Shown here piece after piece: positions 21,887-30,028 of a stretch of 64,000 nucleotides of DNA; position 1 is the stretch's first letter; each line of letters starts with the position of its first letter. The notes under the pieces were generated by a model that had not been told where the DNA came from, did no database searches, and saw nothing but the letters and a program-made list of their open reading frames with translations. The position numbers and the translations under genes are program-made. The stretch comes from Dyella tabacisoli. GTDB lineage: Bacteria > Pseudomonadota > Gammaproteobacteria > Xanthomonadales > Rhodanobacteraceae. The DNA is taken from NCBI RefSeq assembly GCF_003350925.1, contig NZ_KZ857177.1, forward strand, positions 194,689 to 258,688. Reading direction: 5' to 3'.

Positions 21887-22017
21887 CTGGGCGTGTCCTG
21901 GATTTTGTATAAACGGGCCGCAGGCAGGAAACTGCCCATTGACCTGAACACACCATCAGTCCACGCAAGCATGAGGTGTCCGACGAACTGCTTGGCAGCC
22001 TGTTGGTCAACTACTGA
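21887..22017 (+). mobile_element. Relic of an IS256-family insertion sequence (left end)
   Basis: GGCGTGTCCTGGATTTTGTA (21890-21909) resembles the terminal inverted repeat of IS256-family elements. About 45 bases later a frame reads TISPRKHEVSDELLGSLLVNY (21952-22014) and then hits TGA. The DELLGSLLVNY block corresponds to the first conserved helix of IS256-family transposases, which normally continues into a KPEDLIGENGLLKQL-like stretch. Only this N-terminal fragment remains; the rest is deleted up to the agmatine deiminase-like gene. Confidence 0.5.
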
Positions 22018-22061
22018 AAGTCCCTCGGCTCATCCCGTCTCTTCGTCTCAAGGATTTCGCC

Positions 22062-23219
22062 ATGACGACCCGCAGACAATTCCTCAAGCAGCTCTCAACC
22101 ACGGCTGGCGTCGGCGTCGCCGCCTCGCTCGGCCTGAGCTTCGCCACGCCTCGTCTGCACGCTGCCCCGGCGACGGATGGCTGGCATATGCCTGACGAGC
22201 ACCTGCCACAGGAGCGGGTATTCCTCGCCTATGCTGCGAGCAGTGCTATCTGGAAGGACTGGGCGTCGGAGGTGAACAGCACTGTCGCCATGCTGGCCAG
22301 GACCATCGCCCGCTACCAGCCGGTCACCATCCTGTGCCGGGAGCAACAGGAGGACGACGCCCGTGACGAATGCGGCACCGACAACGTGGATTACCTGCCG
22401 CTGCCGCTCAACGACATATGGGTGCGCGACTACGGCGGCTGTTTCGTGCTCGATCGCGGCGGTAGGCTCGGATTGGTGGACTTCAACTTCAACGGCTGGG
22501 GCAAAAAGCAGGCCTCGTCCAACGACACCCGAGTAGCCAAGGCGCTCGGCACCGAGCTGGAGGCAACCTATATCCGCAGCCGGCTCACCGGCGAGGGCGG
22601 TGGCATTGAGGTGAACGGGCACGGCACGGCCATCCTCACCGAAAGTTGTTGGATCAACGACAACCGCAATCCGGGCCTGAGCAAGGCGCAGATCGACGCC
22701 GAGCTGAAAAGCCTGCTCGGCCTCAGGAAAATCATCTGGCTGCCGGGCATCAAGAGCCAAGACATCACTGATGCCCACATCGATTTCTATGCGCGCTTCG
22801 CCAAGCCCGGCGTGGTGATCGCCAACCTCGACAACGATCCGGACTCCCACGATTACCCGGTAACCCGTCGGCACCTGGACATCCTCAAATCGGCCACCGA
22901 CGCCGAAGGACGCAAGCTCCAGGTGCATACCCTACCGCCGCCGACGGATCCGCGCCGCAATGTTTATACCGAGAACAACCCGAGCTTCGCGGCGGGCTAC
23001 ATCAATTTCCTGTCGATCAACGGCGCGCTGATCGCCCCGCAGTTCGGCGATGCGGCGGCGGACGGCTACTGCCGGGAGCTGTTGCAGCAACTGTATCCGG
23101 GGCGCGAGGTGGTGCAGGTCAATATCGACCCGATCGCCGCTGGCGGCGGCGGCATCCACTGCGTCACTAAACAACTGCCCCGCGTCGCGGGTACCAAGGA
23201 GTCCGCGGGGGCGGACTAG
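22062..23219 (+). CDS. Tat-exported agmatine deiminase / peptidyl-arginine deiminase family protein
   Basis: A 385-residue guanidine-group-modifying enzyme. The N-terminus has a twin-arginine signal (TTRRQFLKQL followed by a hydrophobic stretch ending SFATPRLHA), so it is probably exported folded. The catalytic features are DIWVRDYGG, EGGGIEVNGHGT, DAHIDFYARF and the nucleophile C367 in GGGGIHCVTKQ. Agmatine deiminases are normally cytoplasmic, so an exported form may act on host or environmental agmatine or peptidyl-arginine. It is monocistronic as far as visible; the IS256-family relic lies upstream. Confidence 0.88.
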   Translation: MTTRRQFLKQLSTTAGVGVAASLGLSFATPRLHAAPATDGWHMPDEHLPQERVFLAYAASSAIWKDWASEVNSTVAMLARTIARYQPVTILCREQQEDDARDECGTDNVDYLPLPLNDIWVRDYGGCFVLDRGGRLGLVDFNFNGWGKKQASSNDTRVAKALGTELEATYIRSRLTGEGGGIEVNGHGTAILTESCWINDNRNPGLSKAQIDAELKSLLGLRKIIWLPGIKSQDITDAHIDFYARFAKPGVVIANLDNDPDSHDYPVTRRHLDILKSATDAEGRKLQVHTLPPPTDPRRNVYTENNPSFAAGYINFLSINGALIAPQFGDAAADGYCRELLQQLYPGREVVQVNIDPIAAGGGGIHCVTKQLPRVAGTKESAGAD

Positions 23220-23449
23220 CTACGTAAACCATCAGGTCGTTCAAATCTATGCCACGTGTGGGCGGGGCGCACGCTCAATCAGGGACTGCCGCAAGAGGCG
23301 CCGCTTTTTTATTTAACGTTTTAACGACGCCACACTAAGGTAGGTCCGAATGAAATAGTGGCTTTCGCCGGAATGCTGCTGGCTTGGATTAGTTCAGGAG
23401 TGGTGCCAGTCGTTCCGCCGGATCTACGTCGACAAGGGAGGGCGCAGAC

Positions 23450-25285
23450 ATGTTTGCTTCGAAGATCACCAGATCACAGACGAAGACAGCCGTAGATTCA
23501 ACCATTCGCCTAAAGCAGCGGCTTTCCAACCAGCCTGCAAATACGCCCGCTGAGTCGCATGAGGCAGGGGCCGCCCTGGAGAACATGGCGCTCGGTGAAG
23601 CACCACGCGGCACCTCGTTTGATTTCGGCAAAATACCGCTCTTCTCGCCGAACCGGACCAGCCGATCACCGGCGTCTGACGGTCCTTCACTCGCGGACCT
23701 ACAGCCAAAGCTCGCCGTCGGACGGACGGATGATCCACTGGAGCATGAGGCGGATCGCGCCGCCGATCAGGTAATGCGCATGCGCGAGCCGCCTAGCATG
23801 AGTGCTGCTGGCCTACAGCTCAGCCGAAAATGCGCGGCCTGCGATGAGGAGCATGAGGCCATTCAAACGAAGCGGGACGGATCAACCGCAGTCTCCGGTG
23901 ACGCCCCCGGCTTGGTCCACAGTGTCCTGCGCTCGTCGGGCCAACCTCTAGATCAGAGGAGCCGATCATTCTTCGAGCCGCGCTTCCGTCATGACTTCAG
24001 CAGAGTTCGGGTTCATGCCGACACAAATGCCGCTGCCTCAGCTCGTTCGGTCGGGGCGCTCGCGTACGCCGTCGGGCCACATATCGTTTTCAATGCGGAT
24101 CGGTACGCCCCTCGCACAGCCACCGGGCAGGCACTGCTGGCGCATGAGCTGGCACATGTCGTGCAGCAGTCGCACGGCGACGGCGGCGAGCATGCCACGA
24201 TCCGCCGCTACACGGAGTTCGATGCCGCAGCTCAGACGGCCAAAAAGTCGCTGGGTTGGGTGCATCCAGCAGGTAGCCCGTTGCGGGTGTCCGATGACGG
24301 CAACATGGCCGCAGAGGACAACGGCTGGGGCGAAAACTTGAGTAAGCGCGCATGGACGACGTCGGCGAATCTTGCGACCTCCAACGCAAAGCTGGCGGCC
24401 GTAGGGTCGAAGGCAAAGCTGGTCGCTAAGGGCAATCCAATCTCGGGCATACCTCCTGCCAGCCCCAAGTCAGCGGCGATCACGTTGCAGGAGGTGGAGC
24501 CGGTAAAGGCAGCCGGCGGAGGGCCGCTAGAACTGGCCTCTGACTGTGGCTCGGCCTGCAAGCAAGTGACGGGGAGCCCGAGCTCGGGCAAAGACGTCTC
24601 CGTCATGAAAGGCGATAAGTCAGAGACGTACGGCTCGCCGAAGGATTATCACGGTGGCGACCCGACAACACCGGAGGAGTGGACCGAAGAGGTCTATAAG
24701 AAGGAGTTTGGCGCCGGGCTGAGCCGGCAGGATGCCTACAACAAATATGCCGCGCTATCGGCTACGGACAAGGACAAGTTCGACCGCAAGTACGGCAGAA
24801 ACAAGTATGCGCGACCTGAGGTCGGCCAGGGCATCACGATTAGCACCGAAAAGGACGCTCCAGGTTCGCATGATGTGAGCAGCTTTACCTGGAATTTCCA
24901 CTATGCAGCAGCAGTAATGAGCTCCGGCAGCGACTACATCACGCTCGAGAACGCGGCGGGTTGGGCGACAACGGGATGGATTTTCTTCATGTACGGCCCT
25001 GTCTCGAAGGCACAGACATTTCTGGAGCAGCAGGCCGCGACGCTCACGCATGGATCCGATCCATCGGCGGTAGTCGTCGAGTCGGAAAAAGCACTGGATG
25101 TTGCGACGATTGATAAAGACGCGCCACTGCTGGTGGGGACGAAAGTTATCAACCTGGCAAAAGGAACGGCACTGCGGGTCTCGGCCAAGAATGTCGGTGG
25201 AGGTCAGACCTGGCTCACCGTCGAGGTGAAGTCTGGACCGCAGATCGGCACCAAAGGCCAGATACGCAATGAGCTAGTTAAGTAA
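23450..25285 (+). CDS. DUF4157 (eCIS-core) domain protein, toxin-like
   Basis: A 611-residue protein. Residues ~90-240 carry the DUF4157 module: DPLEHEADRAADQVM, the CxxC segment RKCAACDEEHEAIQTK, FSRVRVHADTNAA, and a zinc-metallopeptidase-like HELAH (H232-E-L-A-H236) in LLAHELAHVVQQ. DUF4157 proteins are found with extracellular contractile injection systems and polymorphic toxins. The C-terminal ~250 residues, including WNFHYAAAVMSSGSDYITLEN, are an effector-like region I cannot name. No injection-system genes are in the window. A GGAGGG precedes the ATG. The next gene starts 14 bp downstream and is a natural candidate partner. Confidence 0.8.
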   Translation: MFASKITRSQTKTAVDSTIRLKQRLSNQPANTPAESHEAGAALENMALGEAPRGTSFDFGKIPLFSPNRTSRSPASDGPSLADLQPKLAVGRTDDPLEHEADRAADQVMRMREPPSMSAAGLQLSRKCAACDEEHEAIQTKRDGSTAVSGDAPGLVHSVLRSSGQPLDQRSRSFFEPRFRHDFSRVRVHADTNAAASARSVGALAYAVGPHIVFNADRYAPRTATGQALLAHELAHVVQQSHGDGGEHATIRRYTEFDAAAQTAKKSLGWVHPAGSPLRVSDDGNMAAEDNGWGENLSKRAWTTSANLATSNAKLAAVGSKAKLVAKGNPISGIPPASPKSAAITLQEVEPVKAAGGGPLELASDCGSACKQVTGSPSSGKDVSVMKGDKSETYGSPKDYHGGDPTTPEEWTEEVYKKEFGAGLSRQDAYNKYAALSATDKDKFDRKYGRNKYARPEVGQGITISTEKDAPGSHDVSSFTWNFHYAAAVMSSGSDYITLENAAGWATTGWIFFMYGPVSKAQTFLEQQAATLTHGSDPSAVVVESEKALDVATIDKDAPLLVGTKVINLAKGTALRVSAKNVGGGQTWLTVEVKSGPQIGTKGQIRNELVK

Positions 25286-25299
25286 AAGGGCGTGGGCAA

Positions 25300-25686
25300 A
25301 TGAGCTCCCCGTCTGGACAACTGCCCTGCGTCGCAACAACCGTCGATATGGCGTCCCACGATGGCCAGAAGGTTGAGGCGACCGGCATCTATTGGGCGAT
25401 CCCTGCGCCGAGAAAAGGGCCGGCAGTAGCAGGCGAGCGGAAGACCCATGCTGTTCTGGAGCTTGATGACGGCAAGCGCGTGTATCTGGAGGCGTTCGGG
25501 GTGGAGCAGGCGATACGCAGCGAGGATGAGTTGCGGCGCTTCGACGGGCACCGGGTGACGATTGTGGGCGTTGCGCACATGATCATGCCATCGCCCCGTG
25601 AGGGGCTGGTGGCGCCATGTTTGAGCGAGGTGGAGTCGATCGTTGAGGCGGATTTGAGGGGCAGTGAAACGCCAAAACAAGTTTAG
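25300..25686 (+). CDS. Small protein paired with the DUF4157 gene (possible immunity or chaperone)
   Basis: A 128-residue soluble protein without a signal peptide. It has alternating short strands (AVLELDDGKRVYLEAFG, GHRVTIVGVAHM), suggesting a small beta-barrel or OB-like fold, but this is a guess from pattern. It starts 14 bp after the DUF4157 gene and is surely co-transcribed. By position it could be the cognate immunity protein or an adaptor; nothing in the sequence proves this. Confidence 0.6.
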   Translation: MSSPSGQLPCVATTVDMASHDGQKVEATGIYWAIPAPRKGPAVAGERKTHAVLELDDGKRVYLEAFGVEQAIRSEDELRRFDGHRVTIVGVAHMIMPSPREGLVAPCLSEVESIVEADLRGSETPKQV

Positions 25687-25987
25687 GAATTTAGAGAGTT
25701 GCTTTTCTGGCGACTCCTGCGCTAGCTGCCTTCGACTGCATTGGGAAGAGTGTTTCGCTGACCTTAGTCAGGCTACTGATCAAACATGGGCATCGAACCA
25801 AATCAAACAAGCAACACACGCGATTGACGACCATTTGCTCGTTACATCCCTGCTAACTTGTCCGATGGGTCCGGTTGCATTGCAAAATTATGCAACCGAT
25901 CTCCGAACAGTACGCCGAGCCTATCTGCGAGTTCTGTCCGTCGCTGAGAGCCACGCCATATGGCCGTCAGTGGTCTGTGTCCTTTAG
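25664..25987 (+). CDS. Doubtful ORF after the DUF4157 module
   Basis: A 107-codon frame beginning at GTG 25664, overlapping the previous gene by 23 bases. The product has no motif I know. It ends within the region where the resolvase pseudogene begins on the other strand, so it may be the stump of a third module gene cut by insertion of the resolvase element, or may not be a gene at all. Confidence 0.25.
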   Translation: MKRQNKFRNLESCFSGDSCASCLRLHWEECFADLSQATDQTWASNQIKQATHAIDDHLLVTSLLTCPMGPVALQNYATDLRTVRRAYLRVLSVAESHAIWPSVVCVL

Positions 25988-26535
25988 CGCTCGATAGATC
26001 GTTGCGGGGCCTACGTTGAATCGTTCCGCTAGTTGGGGGGAGCAGAGAATTTTTCCCCCTCCCGTAGCGCCCTTATCCACCTGCACTGTTCTGGCGTCAG
26101 GGCTCGCTTCCGCCCAAAGGCGACCCCTTTTTGTCTGGCCTTCGCGATACCGTCGTTCTGCCGTTCAGTCCGTATATCGTTCTCAAATTGTGCGAAAGCA
26201 GCGAGCAGACTGAACATCAGCATGCCTTCTGAAGTGCTGGTATCGATCGCCTGATCCAAGACCTTCAGGGCGACACCCTTCTTTTTTAACAGGTCCGCGA
26301 TCTTCGACAGATCGAAGATGGATCGGGCCATGCGGTCTAACCTGGAGATCACCAACGTGTCCCTATCACGAAGGAACCGAAGGCATGCTTGAAGCTCTGG
26401 ACGGGTATCTGTCTGTCTTCCAGACCGTTTCTCGGCAAAGATCCTTGTGCAGCCGAATGCCTTCAGCTTGTCCTGCTGGATTTCCAGACTTTGACCGGAG
26501 TTGCTGACCCGTGCGTATCTAACGACCTCGCTCAT
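25967..26535 (-). pseudogene. Serine recombinase (resolvase/invertase), frameshifted near its C-terminus
   Basis: The intact frame (26029-26535, 168 codons) encodes a small serine recombinase: catalytic S11 in YARVSNSGQS, ISRLDRMARS, and AAFAQFENDIRTERQ. Just after the catalytic domain a run of six C (26035-26040 on the complementary strand) throws the frame into a stop. In a neighbouring frame the sequence resumes LAERFNVGPATIYRALKDTD and ends at 25967, which is the usual DNA-binding helix-turn-helix of this family. One extra or two missing bases in the C tract would restore a full-length protein. It is either a pseudogene, a slippage-controlled gene, or a sequencing artefact. Confidence 0.8.
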
Positions 26536-26704
26536 TTATCAAATCTCCTGAGATTCTTTAAAAATGCTATTTTGATAGTAGTTTTGATAGATCCTTGGGC
26601 CGCTATCGGAAGGTATACCTTCCGATAGCCTGCGAGGCGTTGATCCGCATGCGGCACGAGCTGGGCGAGACGCTAGGCTAGTCACAATTCATCGAGGGAC
26701 CGCC
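26535..26704. repeat. Putative res/control site: palindrome and TTTTGATAG repeats
   Basis: Upstream of the resolvase are two direct repeats TTTTGATAG (26570-26578 and 26582-26590, 12-bp period), an opposite copy TTTATCAAA (26535-26543), and a perfect 28-bp palindrome at 26602-26629 with arms GCTATCGGAAGGTA. Resolvases bind several inverted subsites next to their own gene, so this is a plausible recombination/autoregulation site. The remainder holds the GAGGGA ribosome binding site (26694-26699) of the next gene. Confidence 0.5.
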
Positions 26705-27976
26705 GTGATCGTAACTGGCCTAAACCTTTTAGAGTTCTACAGACCCTTTCTCCGGTTTATTGGGCTAGTTGGCCATCAAGTATGGTCCGACCGTGCCAAG
26801 CTCATACGGCAGGCCATTGCAGGAAATCCATATTCAAAAGACCACCTTGAAGACGAGAACGAGCTCTGCTTCGCGTTAGATGAACTCACTCACATATGGG
26901 ATCGCAACGGACGATTCCCCCTGACGCTTAGGAAAAAGCGTCATCTGTTTTTCGCGATAGCCTTCGTTGCCCAAGCCATATCGCTCTATGACGCAGTCGG
27001 CGATGCGGCCGGGAAGCAATTGATGCGGCGAATTGTCGGCGCGATCAAGAACGAGCCGGAGGATCTTCGAGCCTTACAAGTTGAGCTCGCAACAGCAACT
27101 CATTTCTTGCAAAGCGGATACGAGGTCAGTTTCCCTGACCTCAATGGCGACGAGCGTTTTGACCTACTTCTACACGGAATTGACGGTAGCGAAATTGAGG
27201 TCGAGTGCAAGTTTCTCTCTAGGGATAAGGGACAGAAAATTCATCGAAGTGAGCTGGTGGACTTCTATAAAGAGGTTGCTCCTGTCCTTAACTCCCATAT
27301 TTCTACATCGTCGGCTGATCTCATCGTAGAAATTACGGTGCCGGATCGCTTCCCCAGCCAGATGCATGAGAAGAAAGGCATAGCAGATTTGGTCAGGATC
27401 GCAATCAGCAGCGACGCGTCGACTATGAGCAACGGCATCGCGCGCATTGACGTTAGAGACGCAACATCTGCGGGGCTTGGAAATGCAGCTGACAGCGGAC
27501 TTATCGATAGAGGTTACCTAGACAAAGTAACCGGCACGAACAATAGACCGATGCTGATGCTGGGAAGCGAAGGGGGCAGTACAGCTCTGCTTGTTGTTAA
27601 GAGCGAAAAGAACGATTCGATCTTCGAATCAATCTACAGGACGCTCTCGCGTGCAGCGTCGAAGCAGTTGACACGGAAACGGCCTGCCTTGCTCATCGCG
27701 AGACTAGACGATATCGACATGCAGGCGCTGGTGCGAGTCGCGGCAAGCGAAGCTGGTGCGGATTCGGGGCCAAATACGTTGCAACTTATTGCGTCTAGGC
27801 TCATGCGGGGCGCCCATCACGAACACATAGTATCCGTTTGTTTCCTGAGTGAAGGCGAGATAGGCCTACCAGAAGCTGGTCGGACTCCAAGTAATGGGGT
27901 CGTATATCACTTCAAGAACGAGAGTAGTCCGTTCTGGAGGGTGGGTTTCAGCTTCGGCTTTTCTCCAATTTCTTAG
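26705..27976 (+). CDS. Putative PD-(D/E)XK nuclease-like protein (defence-module gene 1)
   Basis: A 423-residue protein. Its middle contains a nuclease-like pattern: ERFDLLL (D153), then EIEVECKF with E165, E167 and K169, i.e. D-x(13)-E-x-K, as in restriction-endonuclease folds. This is preceded by a helical region with LATATHFLQSGYEV, like the helix-strand entry of such folds. The first ~100 residues are helical and unassigned; the C-terminal ~200 have no motif I recognise. It starts with GTG 26705 behind GAGGGA. The next gene begins 49 bp downstream on the same strand. The base composition is lower in GC than the flanking core genome. Nuclease activity is inferred, not shown. Confidence 0.55.
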   Translation: MIVTGLNLLEFYRPFLRFIGLVGHQVWSDRAKLIRQAIAGNPYSKDHLEDENELCFALDELTHIWDRNGRFPLTLRKKRHLFFAIAFVAQAISLYDAVGDAAGKQLMRRIVGAIKNEPEDLRALQVELATATHFLQSGYEVSFPDLNGDERFDLLLHGIDGSEIEVECKFLSRDKGQKIHRSELVDFYKEVAPVLNSHISTSSADLIVEITVPDRFPSQMHEKKGIADLVRIAISSDASTMSNGIARIDVRDATSAGLGNAADSGLIDRGYLDKVTGTNNRPMLMLGSEGGSTALLVVKSEKNDSIFESIYRTLSRAASKQLTRKRPALLIARLDDIDMQALVRVAASEAGADSGPNTLQLIASRLMRGAHHEHIVSVCFLSEGEIGLPEAGRTPSNGVVYHFKNESSPFWRVGFSFGFSPIS

Positions 27977-28025
27977 GTTCCTCGATCCCCCAGTCCGTTT
28001 ACTAAGTTCGGCCGAGAGCGAAGAC

Positions 28026-29894
28026 ATGACCGATACCGTCGAAGGCGCCAAAGAGCCAGTGCTGCCCTTTGCAAGTTTTGATGATTTCAGAGTCGCTGAA
28101 CTGTCCAGTGTGCTGTTGGATATGATGTTTGCGGATGACGAGGCTTTTCTGGAGGCACTTTATGTGGCCAAAAAGAAGGCAGTCGACGCGGTGGATGAGG
28201 CATCTGCACGCGCTTATGAATTACTCTGGCATCTCTGTGCCTTTCATCTAAATGTCAATGATCCATCGACACCATTTGATGCGAGATGGCGTTCTGGAGA
28301 AGGCCGCTCATATGTGCCGAGTGACTTTCGCGGATCGCAAAACGACACTCTGTTAAGTATTTTGCCTTCTATCGAGCATCCTGTTCTTCGCGCGCGGATC
28401 GCCGATATCGTCTGGTACAACGATCGTAAGCACTGGAAGGCCGCTGGCATTGCCGTTAGCGCCTATTGCGATGTTGTCAGCAAAAAGTTGGATGGTACGT
28501 TCCAGGATCGATACGAAAGTACGTCAGATTCGTTCTTTGGCTCGCTCAAGTATCTACATCGTGCATTTCAGATCACCGCGCAGCTTGGTAAACGAGAAAA
28601 GATTCCTGACGACCTAGAAGGTGCTTATTCAAATCTATATGCACGCATCAAGGACAAGAGTGCTTTCGTGGCCTTCGCTGATATCGCACGTCTTGGTGTT
28701 TCTTACGGCATGATTGAGTGGGTTTCCGTAGCCGCGGACGCCAGACAGATGGCAGAAGGTGCCCCAAGCGGAACGTTTCCACTTGCGCTGCAAAAGGTTT
28801 GGGATCTAGCTGCCGAGGCATATACAAGGATCGGCGATAGAGAGGCCAAGCACCATTGTCAACTGGCCTCGGTGGAACTAACTCTGAGTATGCGCGATCA
28901 GGTTAGTACATCCAGTGCTCGGGCTGCTTGGACTATGACGGCTATAGGGCAGCTACGAGCTGCAGGCGGCTTCAGCGAGCGTATCAAGGAACTACGCCGT
29001 GAGTTGAGAGACCTTCAAGAGCAGTCCGTCGATGAGTTTGGGCAATTCAGCATTCCCGTTGATCTGGAAGATGAGCAGGTTGGGACCATCAAGGTCTTCA
29101 GTGAGTTGACGCTACCAGAGGCGCTTTTAAACGTCGCTACCTTTGCGCGATCACTGCCAATCGAACAGTTGCGCTCAATTGCGCTCAATAGTCGGAGCGA
29201 GAGCTTGTTGAGTTCTTCGTTTGGCGCTTCATACTCTGACCGTGACGGAAAGGTGGTAGCTCAAACACCGGCTTCGCCACTCCAAGGGGAGCCCAGCGAC
29301 GATTGGCTCAAGGCTCAGTGGTTACGCACTTACGATCTTTGGCGCCATCAGATTGTAGGTGGCCACATTGAGCCAGCTCGCCGGACGATCATGCAGCGCT
29401 TTCCCGTCGAGGAACGATTTTTCGAGCCAATTGTGGCTGCGAGTCCGTTTGTACCGTTCGGTCATGAGCACATATTTGCTCTAGGATTTGCGCGATTCTG
29501 GCAGGGGGATTTCGCGTCCTCTGTTCATCTGCTGATACCGCAGCTTGAAAATTCCATTCGTCATGTTCTTCAGGCGGCAAGCGAGGACTCGTCTAAGATC
29601 AAGACCGATCTGCTGCAAGAGGATCGATCACTGAGTGGCTTGCTGGACAATCGGCGGCCGGAAATGGATCGGGTGTTCGGCGAAGATCTTGTGAACGAGA
29701 TCGACCTACTTTTCAACTACAAAGCAGGTCCTGCACTTCGCCATCAGACTGCACATGGAAAGATGTATGCGGGGGCATGTTATTCCACTGACGCTATCTA
29801 TGCCTGCTGGCTTGTATACAAGCTGACATGCATCCCCTTGCTTGGTGATCTTCGCTCTAAAATCGCTATCGCTATTGAGGAATTGGTCTTCTGA
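28026..29894 (+). CDS. DUF4209/HEPN-like domain protein (defence-module gene 2)
   Basis: A 622-residue, largely helical protein. The C-terminal ~150 residues match the DUF4209 pattern: a hydrophobic helix with SSVHLLIPQLENSIRHVL, then NYKAGPALRHQTAHGK. The R572-x4-H577 spacing (RHQTAH) fits the HEPN ribonuclease motif R-x4-6-H. The N-terminal two thirds look like a helical-repeat region of the kind that precedes such domains. I use the ATG 28026, which lies after the end of the upstream gene; the frame stays open back to 27894 but overlaps it. It is probably in an operon with the nuclease-like gene. RNase activity is inferred from the motif. Confidence 0.6.
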   Translation: MTDTVEGAKEPVLPFASFDDFRVAELSSVLLDMMFADDEAFLEALYVAKKKAVDAVDEASARAYELLWHLCAFHLNVNDPSTPFDARWRSGEGRSYVPSDFRGSQNDTLLSILPSIEHPVLRARIADIVWYNDRKHWKAAGIAVSAYCDVVSKKLDGTFQDRYESTSDSFFGSLKYLHRAFQITAQLGKREKIPDDLEGAYSNLYARIKDKSAFVAFADIARLGVSYGMIEWVSVAADARQMAEGAPSGTFPLALQKVWDLAAEAYTRIGDREAKHHCQLASVELTLSMRDQVSTSSARAAWTMTAIGQLRAAGGFSERIKELRRELRDLQEQSVDEFGQFSIPVDLEDEQVGTIKVFSELTLPEALLNVATFARSLPIEQLRSIALNSRSESLLSSSFGASYSDRDGKVVAQTPASPLQGEPSDDWLKAQWLRTYDLWRHQIVGGHIEPARRTIMQRFPVEERFFEPIVAASPFVPFGHEHIFALGFARFWQGDFASSVHLLIPQLENSIRHVLQAASEDSSKIKTDLLQEDRSLSGLLDNRRPEMDRVFGEDLVNEIDLLFNYKAGPALRHQTAHGKMYAGACYSTDAIYACWLVYKLTCIPLLGDLRSKIAIAIEELVF

Positions 29895-30028
29895 TACCTA
29901 TCAAGTACCTGCAAGCAATCGAGCTTGAGCCCGCTCGTTGGTTGTGTCGCGTCAAGCAAGTTCGACGTTCTGGCGACAACAGGGATGCCCAATGGGTCAA
30001 TTCGATGCGAAGCAAGGTATTGTCTGAG

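Noticed and set aside
23220-23449. Search for a second DUF4157-type module gene or promoter operon partner upstream
   Set aside because: Only a GC-rich stretch followed by a T run near 23306; no coding frame or clear regulatory site.
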